Below, piece by piece: positions 8,231 to 17,399 of a stretch of DNA of 64,000 bases. The translations under genes and the position numbers were made by a program. The stretch's first letter is position 1. Each line of letters opens with the position of its first letter. Origin of the DNA: DATARH01 sp963773625 (lineage in GTDB: Bacteria; Pseudomonadota; Alphaproteobacteria; ATCC43930; CGMCC-115725); contig CAVZCJ010000004.1 of the NCBI GenBank assembly GCA_963773625.1, forward strand, positions 1-64,000. The letters are read 5' to 3'. The notes beneath the pieces were generated by a model, which saw nothing but the letters and a program-made list of their open reading frames with translations, ran no database searches and was not told where the DNA came from.

Positions 8231-8746
8231 CTAGGCGTGTTCCTTTTCGAGGCGGGCGACGTGGTCGGTCCAGACCACGGCCGATAGGCGATCCGCCGCC
8301 AGCGCTCCCGATTTCGCGCCTCGCGGCGCTCCCCCTCGCGCCGCTCCCCCTCGCGCCGCCGCGCGCACCGGTGGAGCGGATGCCGCGCGTTCTCTCGGAG
8401 CGGCGATCCATTTCACCCGCACCTCGATAATGCGCTGGCGCCGCCGCCGAATGCCGAAGAACACCACCGCGAGCGTGATCGCGCAGCCCGCCGCTTCGCC
8501 GATCAGCCGCTGATCGACCGTCGCGTCGTAGGGCACCTCGCCGGCCCTCGGCGGTATCGGCTCGTGTTGCGCGGCGAAAATCCTCTGCTGGAGGCGATAC
8601 TCGGCGACATCCTGGGTCATCCGGTCGACCCCGAACGCGGTCCAGGCGACCAGAAACAACACCCAGAGCACGTCGGAAAGCGCAATTCGATGCTTTGGTA
8701 CCTCATAGCCCGGGATCGGCCGCGATGCAGGCACTCGCCACTCCAT
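8231..8746 (-). CDS. Hypothetical two-helix membrane protein with basic Ala/Gly/Arg tail
   Basis: From M-E-W-R-V-P-A-S-R (8746) the protein has hydrophobic helices near residues 27-42 and 87-102 and a tail of repeated A-R-G-G-A units encoded by a short tandem repeat (about 8318-8362). Not recognised. A longer reading begins at 8851. It is convergent with the preceding proline-rich gene. No frame break is needed. Confidence 0.4.
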   Translation of the reverse strand: MEWRVPASRPIPGYEVPKHRIALSDVLWVLFLVAWTAFGVDRMTQDVAEYRLQQRIFAAQHEPIPPRAGEVPYDATVDQRLIGEAAGCAITLAVVFFGIRRRRQRIIEVRVKWIAAPRERAASAPPVRAAARGGAARGGAPRGAKSGALAADRLSAVVWTDHVARLEKEHA

Positions 8747-8922
8747 TGACCGCACGCGAATTCTTTTAATCCGCGGCGCTGGCGGCGCGACCCCGAGGCA
8801 AATTTGTGAACGGCGGCAAGCCAAACGCGGTGACGAGCGGGGCGGCGCCAAGCCGCTTCCTGGCGAATCGCACGACCCAACCGCTATGCTCGCCGCCGCT
8901 ATTGGTTCGCCGGGAGGAAGAC

Positions 8923-10101
8923 GTGCCGTTATCGGGAATCCGGGTGGTCGATCTGACGCGCATCTTGGCCGGCCCGTTCTGCACGGCGCTCTTGGCCGAC
9001 ATGGGCGCCGAGGTGATCAAGATCGAAACCCCCGGCCAGGGCGATCCGCTGCGCGGGCAGGGGGTGATCCGCGACGGGCTGTCCTGGTATTTCGCCGCGT
9101 TCAACCGCAACAAGAAATCGGTGACGTTGAACCTGCGCGGCGACGACGGGCGCGCCGCGCTTGCCCGGCTGATCGAGACCGCCGACGTGCTGGTCGAGAA
9201 CTACCGGCCGGGCGTGCTCGCGGCGATGGGGTTCGACGCGGCGCGGCTCAAGGCGCTCAATCCCGGCCTTGTCACCTGCTCGCTGAGTGGCTTTGGCAGC
9301 ACCGGCCCCTACCGCGACCGTCCGTCATTTGACTTCATCGCCCAGGCGATGAGCGGCTTCATGAGCGTCACCGGCAAGGCCGATGGCCCGCCGCTGCGCG
9401 CCGGGCCGCCGATCGCCGATCTCGTCGCCGGCCTCTACGGCGCGATCGGTGTTTGTGCCAGCCTGGTTCGCAAGGGCCGCACCGGCCAGGGCGACAGCGT
9501 CGGCGCCAGCCTTAATAGCGGCATGATCAGCCTGCTCGCGTTTCTCGCCGCCAACCATTTCGCCACCGGCGAGGAGCCGGGGCGCACCGGCAACGATCAC
9601 GCCATCGTCTGCCCCTACGGCATGTTCCGCACCGCGGACGGCGAGGTCGCGCTGGCCCCCAGCCAGGAGCAGAGTTACCAGCGGCTGGTCGACGCGCTCG
9701 CGCTGCCCGAGCTGCGCGCCAACCCCGATTTCGCCACCAACGATCTGCGCGTCAAACACCGCGCGGCGATGAACGCGGCGATCGAGGCGCGGCTCTCTAC
9801 CAACACCACCGCGCATTGGATCGAGGTGCTAAACGCCGCCGGCGTGCCGTGCGGACGCGTCATGGGCCTCACCGAGGTCTTTGCCGACCCCCAGGTGATC
9901 GACCAGCAGATGGTGCTGACCCAGCATCATCCCGGCCACGGCGACGTGAAAATGCTCGGCTTCCCGATCAAGTTCGCCGAGGCGCCCTGCGAGCTGCGCC
10001 GCCCGGCGCCGGAGCTCGGCGCCGACACCGACTCGGTGCTGGCCGCGCTCGGCTATTCGGGCGACGAACTGGCGCGGTTGCGCGCCGCCGGCATCGTCTA
10101 G
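8923..10101 (+). CDS. CaiB/BaiF (class III) CoA transferase
   Basis: GTG at 8923 follows GGGAGGAAG. The protein starts with the class III signature L-S-G-I-R-V-V-D-L-T-R-I-L-A-G-P-F-C-T and contains D-M-G-A-E-V-I-K-I-E, F-N-R-N-K-K-S-V-T-L and V-E-N-Y-R-P-G-V. C-S-L-S-G-F-G and A-G-P-P-I-A-D-L-V-A-G follow, and G-D-S-V-G-A-S-L-N stands where the catalytic Asp segment usually is. There the usual Asp appears replaced by Asn in this stretch, which deserves an alignment. About 392 residues, normal, with no frame break. Moves CoA between carboxylic acids in the cytosol. Confidence 0.92.
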   Translation: MPLSGIRVVDLTRILAGPFCTALLADMGAEVIKIETPGQGDPLRGQGVIRDGLSWYFAAFNRNKKSVTLNLRGDDGRAALARLIETADVLVENYRPGVLAAMGFDAARLKALNPGLVTCSLSGFGSTGPYRDRPSFDFIAQAMSGFMSVTGKADGPPLRAGPPIADLVAGLYGAIGVCASLVRKGRTGQGDSVGASLNSGMISLLAFLAANHFATGEEPGRTGNDHAIVCPYGMFRTADGEVALAPSQEQSYQRLVDALALPELRANPDFATNDLRVKHRAAMNAAIEARLSTNTTAHWIEVLNAAGVPCGRVMGLTEVFADPQVIDQQMVLTQHHPGHGDVKMLGFPIKFAEAPCELRRPAPELGADTDSVLAALGYSGDELARLRAAGIV

Positions 10102-10448
10102 ATCGCCCTCGGGCGCGCGGGCTCCAGCACCTCGACCGCGAGCGGCTCGTAAAGCTTCAGGATGTCGGCCGCGAAACCGGCCTCCTCGTCGGTGGCGGCG
10201 TGCACGAACACGGCGGTTTCGCCGTTGCGAATGAACTTCGCGTAGGTCTCGCGGACATCGCCGAGGATCATCGGATCGAGCGCCAGCATCACCATTTCCG
10301 ACTCGCTGACCGATGAGAACGGCCCGGTTTCTTTGAGCACGTTGAGGGAGATCGCGTTTTCCGCGACCCCTTCGGTCTTCAGTCGGTGGTAGGCGTCGAG
10401 CGCGATGCCGCGCGACCCGTACAGCCCGAGGACGATCCGTGCCGCCAT
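10098..10448 (-). CDS. Conserved hypothetical protein, 116 residues
   Basis: Starts M-A-A-R-I-V-L-G-L-Y-G-S-R-G-I-A-L-D-A-Y-H-R-L-K and includes V-M-L-A-L-D-P-M-I-L-G-D-V and T-A-V-F-V-H-A-A-T-D-E-E-A. The alternation of strand-like and helix-like segments suggests a small alpha/beta soluble domain. Its stop overlaps the end of the convergent CoA transferase by 4 bp. Not recognised. Confidence 0.6.
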   Translation of the reverse strand: MAARIVLGLYGSRGIALDAYHRLKTEGVAENAISLNVLKETGPFSSVSESEMVMLALDPMILGDVRETYAKFIRNGETAVFVHAATDEEAGFAADILKLYEPLAVEVLEPARPRAI

Positions 10449-10497
10449 GCCATTTCCCTCGCCGGTTTCCCAGTCAACGGCAACGGTGCGGCAAAGT

Positions 10498-11050
10498 TCA
10501 AATCCGCTCCGACAGCCAGATCGCGAGGCGCGCGCCGGTTTTGATCGCGGCGGAAATCAGCTCGTAGCCGGGCGCCTCCTGCGCCTCATAGGCGAGCGCG
10601 GTGTCGCGGTGCGCCAGCTCGTCGGCGCGGGCCGCCGCGATCGTCTCGGCGAGCATGGGGTCCTTATCCGCCAATTGCGTCGGCTTGACGCGCATAGTGC
10701 CCGTCGATCACTTCCTCGATCGCGACCGTGCAGGCCATCGCCGCCTGTTCGCCGAGCAGCGCGCTCGCCGCCCCGAGCGCATAGCCGGCGACGTGCCACA
10801 ACGGCGACAGCGCGGTCGGCCGCACCCGGCGTTCGCCGAGCAGCCGGTCGAACTGCGCGCGGTGGCGCTGCTCCTGCTCGGCCATCTCGCGGATTGCCCT
10901 GGCCGCATGGCCGCGGCGGATCACCGCGAGCTGCCCGGCGTAAATCCGCGTCGCGCCGTATTCGCCCGCCTGATCGACGCGGATCATCCGCGCCACATCG
11001 GCGCCGGGCGCGCGGTCGCCCGGCAGGTAGGGCGGGCGCTCGCCGGTCAT
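10498..11050 (-). CDS. coq7: Demethoxyubiquinone hydroxylase Coq7
   Basis: Di-iron carboxylate motifs are visible: M-I-R-V-D-Q-A-G-E-Y-G-A (first Glu), M-A-E-Q-E-Q-R-H (E-x-x-H), then I-E-E-V-I-D-G-H-Y and, after a frame change near 10672, A-D-E-L-A-H-R-D-T-A-L. It ends A-A-I-K-T-G-A-R-L-A-I-W-L-S-E-R-I as Coq7 proteins do. Coq7 adds the C6 hydroxyl in ubiquinone synthesis at the inner membrane. Start ATG at 11050 overlaps the dsbB stop (ATGA), so the two are coupled. About 183 residues joined. Confidence 0.92.
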
Positions 11051-11550
11051 GCGAGGCGCCGCCGCCTTGGGGCGAGCCAGGCCGCCGAGGCGGCGCATAA
11101 CGCGGCCATGATCAGCGACGCGATCATGTTCCAACCCGCGAGCGAGACCCCGAACAGCGCCCATTGCACTTGGTCGCACATCACCGGCTTCACGCCCTCG
11201 AGTTGCCGCCGCAACTCCTCGACGGTTGTCGCCGTTATGCCCTCGGTCGCGGTGCAGGCGGTCGGCCCCTGAAACCAATGCTGCTCGACCCCGACATGGT
11301 AGAAGCCCAACCCGGCGCTGACGAAGAACACCAGCGCCAGCACGAGCGCCGCGGCGGTCAGCGGAACCCGCTCGCCGGCGAGCCAAATCAGCGCGGCGGC
11401 GGCGATCGCCACCCGCCACGGCCAGCGCTGCAGCAGGCACAGTTCGCACGGGACGAGTCCGCCCCAATATTGCGACAACAGCGCCGTGCCGAGCACCACG
11501 ACGCTCGCCGCCAGGACTGCGGCGCCAAATTGCCTCGCCGTCAAAGCCAT
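11047..11550 (-). CDS. dsbB: Disulfide bond formation protein DsbB
   Basis: Four-helix inner membrane protein with the periplasmic redox pair C-E-L-C after W-G-G-L-V-P, then L-L-Q-R-W-P-W-R. The second loop carries T-A-C-T-A and V-M-C-D, the second Cys pair. It reoxidises DsbA using quinones. I start at M-A-L-T-A-R-Q-F (11550) instead of the longer reading from 11586, because that leaves a 4-bp gap to yqaA. Between yqaA and coq7 on the same strand. Confidence 0.92.
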   Translation of the reverse strand: MALTARQFGAAVLAASVVVLGTALLSQYWGGLVPCELCLLQRWPWRVAIAAAALIWLAGERVPLTAAALVLALVFFVSAGLGFYHVGVEQHWFQGPTACTATEGITATTVEELRRQLEGVKPVMCDQVQWALFGVSLAGWNMIASLIMAALCAASAAWLAPRRRRLA

Positions 11551-11554
11551 GCGC

Positions 11555-12135
11555 TCATAGATAGCGAATGACGACAAACCCGCCAACGAGGCAGACCGCG
11601 AAAACGCTGGTCACCAGCATCAGCCGCTTCTCGATGAAGTCGCGCACCGCCGGCCCGAACCACCACAGCAGCAGCGCCAGCAGGAAGAAGCGAATGCTGC
11701 GCGAGACGATCGAGGCGCCGACAAACGCGGCGAAATCGAACTGCGCGACGCCGCTGGCGATTGTCACCAGCTTGTAGGGAATGGGGGTCATCCCCTTGAT
11801 GATGATGATCCACACGCCCCATTTCGTCGAACCCGGCCTTAAACGCCTCGTAGCTGTCCATCGCGTGGTAGAATTCGAGGATCGGCCGGCCGATCAGGTC
11901 GAACCCGTAATAGCCGATCGCATAGCCGAGCATCCCGCCGGCGACCGAGGCCAGCACGCAGTAGGCCGCCAGCCGCCATGCGGCGTTGCGGCCGCGCCAG
12001 CATCATCGGGATCAGGATGATGTCCGGCGGGATCGGAAAGAACGAGCTTTCCGCGAAGGCGACGGCGAGCAGCGCCCAGAACGCGTTGGGGCCGGCGGCG
12101 ATCTGGATCAGACGGTCGTAAAGGCGCTTCAACAT
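11555..12135 (-). CDS. yqaA: YqaA-type DedA/SNARE-associated membrane protein
   Basis: Starts M-L-K-R-L-Y-D-R-L with F-A-E-S-S-F-F-P-I-P-P-D, the DedA signature. It continues with G-Y-A-I-G-Y-Y-G-F-D and I-I-I-I-K-G-M-T-P-I-P-Y-K-L-V-T-I-A-S-G, the YqaA family motif. Frame changes near 11997 and 11825 join three frames into about 193 residues. Inner membrane transport or lipid scrambling is inferred from DedA homologues. First gene of the leftward yqaA-dsbB-coq7 operon. Confidence 0.88.
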
Positions 12136-12257
12136 CGTCGGTGGCACTCGCGGGCGGCGGGGTCGGCAACTCCTACAGCGTCGGCGCCAGGATTTCGATA
12201 GCGAGCCGATGCGGGGTCTCGCTCGCCATCGGCGGGGAGTGGGCCTACTTCTATGCC

Positions 12258-12704
12258 ATGGCGAAATCGTGGCGTCCCAAGGCCGATCGACGGCGTGCCC
12301 GACCGGGTGATCCTGTTCGACGGCGTCTGCGTGCTCTGTTCGAGCGGGGCGCGGTTTGTGATGAGCGCGATCCGCAAGCGACGTTCCGCTTCGTCGCGGT
12401 GCAGGACCCTTTCGGTCAGGCGCTGGCGCGGCGGCTTGGCATTGACACCGCCTTTCCCGAGACCAACGCGGCGATCCTCGGCGGCCGCGCCTATTTTAAG
12501 TCCGACGCGGCGATCGAGGTGTTGTCGCGGTTGGGGGGCTGGTCCTGGGTGCGCGTCTTCCGGCTGGCGCCGCGGCCGCTGCGCGACGCCGTTTACGATC
12601 TTGTCGCGCGTAATCGCTATCGCTGGTTCGGCCGAACCGAATCATGCCTACTGCCGACACCCGAGCTGGCGCGGCACTTCCTCGCCGCGCCGCCGGCGGG
12701 CTGA
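12258..12704 (+). CDS. DCC-family thiol-disulfide oxidoreductase (DUF393)
   Basis: R-V-I-L-F-D-G-V-C-V-L-C-S-S-G-A-R-F shows the D-G-x-C-x-x-C motif of the DCC family. After a frame change near 12365 the body continues F-R-F-V-A-V-Q-D-P-F-G-Q and ends V-A-R-N-R-Y-R-W-F-G-R-T-E-S-C, the family's usual end. A further frame change between the ATG at 12258 and the motif is likely. Cytoplasmic redox protein of about 148 residues. It ends 2 bp before the next gene. Confidence 0.82.
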   Translation: MAKSWRPKADRRRARPGDPVRRRLRALFERGAVCDERDPQATFRFVAVQDPFGQALARRLGIDTAFPETNAAILGGRAYFKSDAAIEVLSRLGGWSWVRVFRLAPRPLRDAVYDLVARNRYRWFGRTESCLLPTPELARHFLAAPPAG

Positions 12705-12706
12705 CA

Positions 12707-13857
12707 GTGACGCGAACCCTCCTGGTCGTCGGCGGAGGCGGTGCGTTCGGCAGTCGGCTCGTCGAGGGCCTCATCGCGACCACCGATTTCGACGTCGTGA
12801 TCGCCGGGCGCGACCGGGTGCGGGCGGGAGCCCAGGCCTCGGCGCTCGGCCCCCGCGCGCGGGCGCTGCGCCTCGATACCGCGACGGTGACGAAAGAAGC
12901 ATTGTCCGCCACCGGCGCCTTTATCGCGTCGACGCGGCGGGGCCGTTTCAGGGTGCCGCTTATCGTCTGGCGCGGGCGGCGATTGCGGCGGGGATGCACT
13001 ACGTCGATCTCGCCGATGCGCGCGACTTCGTCGCCGGCTTCGCCGCGCTCGACGCCGAGGCGCGCGCCGCCGGGGTTGTCGCGCTCAGCGGTGCCAGCTC
13101 GACCCCGGCGCTGTCCCACGCGGTACTCGACCGGCTGACCGCGGGCTGGCGCCAGATCGACACGGTCGAGATCGCGATCTCGCCGGGCAACCGCAATTCG
13201 CCGCGCGGGCTTTCGGTGATCCGGGCGATCCTCAGCTATGCCGGCCAGCCTGTGCGCGTCTTCGCCGATGGCGCGTGGACCGAGCGAAGAGGCTGGGGGC
13301 GCCCGATCCGCCGCGACATGCCGGGGCTCGGCAAACGCTGGCTGTCGCTGTGCGAGACGCCCGATCTCGACCTGGTGCCGGCGCGGTTTGCCCCGACGCA
13401 AGCGGCGATCTTTCGCGCCGGCCTCGAATTGTCGCTGATGCATCTCGGGCTGTGCGCGGCGGGGCTGCTCGTGCAAGCGCGCCTGCTACGCTCGCTGGCG
13501 CCCTTCGCGCCGCCGTTTCGCTGGACCGCCGAGCGGCTAAAGGGTTTCGGCAGCGACCGCGGCGGCATGCTGGTCGGGGCTACCGGGATCGACGCCCTCG
13601 GACATCCGGTCCGCGCCGCCTGGTCGCTGGTCGCCGAGGCGGGCGACGGGCCGGCGGTGCCGACCTTGCCCGCGCTTGCCGCGATACGCGCGCTGGCCGA
13701 TGGGCGGGTGAGCGAACCCGGTGCGCGGCCCTGCGTCGGCGTGTTAGACCTCGCCGAGATCGAGCGCGAATTCGCCCGCCACCGCATCGCCACCCAAACG
13801 ACGACCAGCGCCGCCGCCGATGCCGCCATCCCCGTTCGAGCAGCTGCTCGGCCCTGA
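12707..13857 (+). CDS. Saccharopine dehydrogenase-like NAD(P)-binding protein
   Basis: GTG start. The N-terminus T-L-L-V-V-G-G-G-G-A-F-G-S-R-L is a Rossmann nucleotide-binding loop; H-Y-V-D-L-A-D-A-R-D-F, S-G-A-S-S-T-P-A-L-S-H-A-V and a C-terminal substrate domain follow. One frame change near 12930 lies between G-A-F-I and A-A-G-P-F-Q. About 383 residues. In many proteobacteria this family is followed by a DUF4166 domain, fused or separate, as here, where the next start overlaps by 38 bp. The substrate is unknown. Confidence 0.8.
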
Positions 13858-14365
13858 CTACGCGCTGCTGCCCGAGCCGGTGCGGCGCTTTCACGGTTTT
13901 CGCGCCGACACGGCGACCGCCGGCTTGGCCGACATCACTTCGCCGCGTGGGTGTCTGCCGTGGCTGATCTGCAAGGTCTCCGGCCTGCCGGCGCCCGGCA
14001 AGGACGTGCCGGTGACGGTGGACTTCCAGATCAACCCCGACGGCAGCCAATTCTGGCGCCGGCGGTTTGCCCGGCGCCGCTACGAAAGCGGGTTTACCGC
14101 CGGGCAAGGCCGTTATGCCGGGCTCCTCTGCGAGCGCTTCTTCCCTTACGTCTTTTTCCACAAATTGACGGCGAGCCCGGAGGGGTTGCGTTGGGATCTG
14201 GTGTGCTGGCGGCTGCTCTTCCTGCCGCTGCCGCGCTGGCTGATGCCAATCGCCGTGTGTTTCGAGAGCGGCGACGCCGACCGCTTCATCTTCGACATCG
14301 ATGCGGCCTTTCGCATTATCGGCCCGGTCGTCCATTATCGCGGCTGGCTGGCGCAGCAAAGTTGA
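13820..14365 (+). CDS. DUF4166 domain protein
   Basis: 181 residues starting M-P-P-S-P-F-E-Q-L-L-G-P-D-Y-A-L-L-P-E-P-V-R and containing V-T-V-D-F, W-R-R-R-F-A, and R-L-L-F-L-P-L-P-R-W-L-M-P, all typical of DUF4166, which is usually coupled to a saccharopine-dehydrogenase-like partner. Its start lies inside the end of that partner, so translation is probably coupled. No frame break. Confidence 0.8.
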   Translation: MPPSPFEQLLGPDYALLPEPVRRFHGFRADTATAGLADITSPRGCLPWLICKVSGLPAPGKDVPVTVDFQINPDGSQFWRRRFARRRYESGFTAGQGRYAGLLCERFFPYVFFHKLTASPEGLRWDLVCWRLLFLPLPRWLMPIAVCFESGDADRFIFDIDAAFRIIGPVVHYRGWLAQQS

Positions 14366-14400
14366 TACAGTGCGGCGGCACTCCGTGCCGCCGCACGGCG

Positions 14401-14471
14401 CCGGCCCACTCCCCCACCCGGCTACCCAATCAGCATACTCTCGTTGGTGGCCGGGTGGGGGAGTGGGCCGG
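14401..14471. repeat. Long perfect inverted repeat between transcription units
   Basis: Bases 14401-14422 and 14450-14471 are exact reverse complements over 22 bp, with a 27-bp spacer. The arms contain CCCACTCCCCCACCCGG. It lies between the DUF4166 gene and the oxidoreductase cluster. No T-run follows, so it is not a classical terminator. It may be a REP-like element or a cruciform-forming site. Confidence 0.75.
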
Positions 14472-14505
14472 AGTCGGGGCTTGATCCGAGCGAAGCGAGG
14501 GATGC

Positions 14506-15840
14506 ATGGCGCCGCGGGTCGATCCGGTCGCATCGGACGAGGCGCTTCCAGCGCGAGCCGATGTCGTCGTCATCGGCGGCGGCATCATCGGCACCAGCGC
14601 GGCGCTGTTCCTGGCGCAAAAGGGCATCAGCGTCGTCGCTGTGCGAGAAGGGCCACATCGCCGGCGAGCAATCGAGCCGCAATTGGGGCTGGTGCCGCAA
14701 GATGGCGCGCGACCCGCGCGAAATCCCGCTGGTCATCGAGAGCCTGCGCCTGTGGGAGCGGATGAACGAGACGGTCGAGGCCGAGACCGGCTTCCGCACC
14801 TGCGGGATCATGTATCTGGGCGAGACCGAGGCCGATCTGGCGCGGCTCGGCGAATGGCTCGAACACGCCCGCGAATACCAGCTCGACACGCGGATCATCG
14901 GCGCCGCCGAGGTGGCGGAGCGGCTGCCGGGGCTCGCCAAGAAATGGGCCGGCGCGCTCTACACCGCGAGCGACGGCAAGGGCGAGCCGCAACTGGCGGC
15001 GCCCGCGATCGCCAACGCCGCGCGGCGGCATGGCGCCAGCATCCACACCAACTGCGCGGTGCGCGGGATCGAGACCGCCGGCCGGGCGGGTCGCCGCCGT
15101 GGTTACCGAGAAGGGCCGGATCGCCTGCCAGTCGGCGGTGCTCGCCGGCGGCGCCTGGTCGCGGCTGTTCTGCGGCAATCTCGGAGTCGAGCTGCCGCAA
15201 TTGAAGGTGCTGGGTTCGGTGATGCGCACCGAAAAGCTCGACGGCGGCCCGGAGATTTCCGCCTCGGGCGGGCTGTTCGGCTACCGCAAGCGGATGGATG
15301 GCGGCTACACCGTCGCGACGCTCGGGGTGCGGACGATCGACCTGGTGCCGGACAATTTCCGGCTGCTGTTCGATTACCTGCCGGCGGCGCGGCTGCACTG
15401 GAAGAAGCTGCGCTTCCGCTTCGGCAGCCGCTTCGCCGAGGAATGGCGCACGAAGCGCAAATGGGCGCTCGACGAGGCGACCCCGTTCGAGGCGGTGCGC
15501 ACGCTCGATCCCGGCCGGCGACCCGTTCGTGCTGGAGCGGGCGCGCGCCAGCATCGCCGAGTCGTTTCCCGCCTTCCGCGACGTCAAGATCGCCGAAAGC
15601 TGGGGCGGGATGATCGACGTGATGCCGGACGCGATCCCGGTGATCTCGGCGGTCGACACGGTGCCGGGCTTCTTTATCGCCACCGGGTTTTCCGGCCACG
15701 GTTTCGGCATCGGCCCCGGCGCGGGGCGGCTGGTCGCCGACATGGTGTCGGGCGGGCCGACCATCGTCGATCCGACGCCGTTCCGCCTGTCGCGCTTTTC
15801 CGACGGCTCGAACCCGCGCCCGCACCCGCTGGCCAGCTGA
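14506..15840 (+). CDS. FAD-dependent oxidoreductase, DAO family (copy 1)
   Basis: The N-terminal dinucleotide motif is A-D-V-V-V-I-G-G-G-I-I-G-T-S-A-A (residues 18-33), then C-E-K-G and E-Q-S-S-R-N-W-G-W. The C-terminus has G-F-F-I-A-T-G-F-S-G-H-G-F-G-I-G-P-G-A-G, the DAO-family flavin loop. Three one-base changes (near 14645, 15085 and 15525) bring the frame back to the start frame, giving about 444 residues. Related to D-amino-acid dehydrogenases and the beta subunit of opine oxidases; oxidation of an amine C-N bond is inferred. First of four related rightward genes. Confidence 0.85.
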
Positions 15841-15928
15841 ATCCGGTCGCGTGGGCACGCCCCCTGCGGCAAGAAACGCCGGCCGCTGCCGCTTCTGGTC
15901 GCCGCGCTCGGCCACTATGATCGCTCCC

Positions 15929-17045
15929 ATGCAGCGCTTCGACGCGATCGTCATCGGCGGCGGGCTGGTCGGCTCGGCGATCGCCTATGGCCTGGCGCGC
16001 GCGGGGCTGAAACCGGCGCTGATCGACGAGGGCGACGTCGCGTTTCGCGCCTCGCGCGGCAATTTCGGCCTGGTCTGGGTGCAGTCGAAAGGCCTCGGCG
16101 CGCCGCATTACCAGCGCTGGACCCGCCTCTCGTCCGAGGAATGGCCGGCGCTCGCCGCCGAGCTCCGCGAGCGCACCGGCATCGATGTCGGCCACGAGCG
16201 CCCGGGCGGCGTGCATCTCTGCCTCTCCGACGCCGAGCTCGACGAGCGCCGCGCCCGCATGGAGCGGATGCGCGAAGAAGCCGGTAATTTCGGCTTCGAA
16301 TACAAGATGCTCGGCCCCGCCGAGCTGCGCGGCATGCTGCCGGGCATCGGCCCCGCAGTGGTCGGCGCGTCATGGACGCGCTACGACGGCCACGCCAATT
16401 CGCTCAACCTGCTGCACGCGCTGCACCGAGGGTTTGTCGCCCGCGGCGGGACCTACATCCCCAACCGCACCGTCGATTACGCCGGTGTCGCGCCGGACGA
16501 TTTCCGCCTCGGCTCCGGCGCCGACGAGATCGGCGCGCCGAAAATCGTGCTCGCCGCCGGGCTCGGCAACGCCACGCTCGCGCCGCTCTTCGGCCTCTCC
16601 GCGCCGGTGCGGCCGCAGCGTGGCCAGATCCTCGTCACCGAGCGCGCCGGCCGCGTGTTCGAGATGCCGACCACCACCGTCCGCCAGACCATCGAGGGCG
16701 GCATCATGATCGGCGACAGCATGGAGGATGTCGGCTTCGACATCTCGCAGCGCCCCGATGTGATGCGCGCGATGGCCGAGCGCGCGGTGCTTGTCGTTCC
16801 CCTGGCTCGCCGAGTTGCAGGTGGTGCGCGCCTGGGCGGCGCTGCGCGTCATGCCGCCCGACGGCACCCCGATCTACGACGAGAGCGAGAAATTCCCCGG
16901 CGCCTTCACCGCCAATTGCCACAGCGGCGTGACCCTCGCCGGCGCGCACGCCAACGCCTTCGCGCCGATGGTCGCCGCCGGCGACCTCGCGCCCGAGCTG
17001 GCGCCGTTCTCCGCCAAGCGCTTCGATGTTCCGCAAGCGGCCTGA
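15929..17045 (+). CDS. FAD-dependent oxidoreductase, DAO family (copy 2; opine/hydroxyproline oxidase beta-like)
   Basis: Starts M-Q-R-F-D-A-I-V-I-G-G-G-L-V-G-S-A-I-A-Y-G with A-S-R-G-N-F-G-L-V-W, typical of the beta subunit of heterotrimeric opine or hydroxyproline oxidases. One extra T near 16795 separates A-E-R-A-V from S-F-P-W-L-A-E-L. It ends A-K-R-F-D-V-P-Q-A-A, about 372 residues. The next gene starts inside its last 20 bases, so the two are coupled. Probably the substrate-oxidising flavin subunit of the complex. Confidence 0.85.
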
Positions 17046-17332
17046 GAGCCGGCGCCGCGACCGTGCCGGTCACCGTCGAGGGGATCGATATCCGCGTGCC
17101 CGAGGGCGTCTCGGCCGCCGCGGCGATGCTGCTCGCCGGGCTCGGCCATACCCGCGAGACCCCGGTCAGCGGCGCCCCGCGCGCGCCCTATTGCCTGATG
17201 GGGGTGTGCTTCGATTGCCTCGCCGAGATCGACGGCCAGCCCAACCGGCAGAGCTGCATGGTCACCGTCGCGCCCGGCATGGCGATCCGCCGCCAGCGCG
17301 GCAGCCGCGGTGGCGCCCGGCGACGGCGCTGA
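17026..17332 (+). CDS. Small [2Fe-2S] subunit of the oxidase complex
   Basis: After M-F-R-K-R-P-E-S and a frame change near 17053, the protein reads V-P-V-T-V-E-G-I-D-I-R-V-P-E-G. It then carries the iron-sulfur loop Y-C-L-M-G-V-C-F-D-C with a fourth Cys in R-Q-S-C-M-V. This matches the gamma subunit (HcnA/SoxD-like ferredoxin domain) of opine, hydroxyproline and HCN-type oxidases. About 100 residues. It probably passes electrons between the flavins of its neighbours. Confidence 0.85.
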
Positions 17333-17399
17333 TGAGGATGCAGCGGGCGCTCATCCCCCTCGCCCCACTGGCCGGGGAGGAGGGCAGGGTGGGCAGGGG

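Noticed and set aside
8318..8362. Short CTCCCCCTCGCGCCG tandem repeat as a CRISPR-like array
   Set aside because: Units are contiguous without spacers and simply encode a low-complexity Ala/Gly/Arg tail.
13580..14533. 317-codon minus-strand open frame
   Set aside because: Shadow of the saccharopine-dehydrogenase-like and DUF4166 genes.
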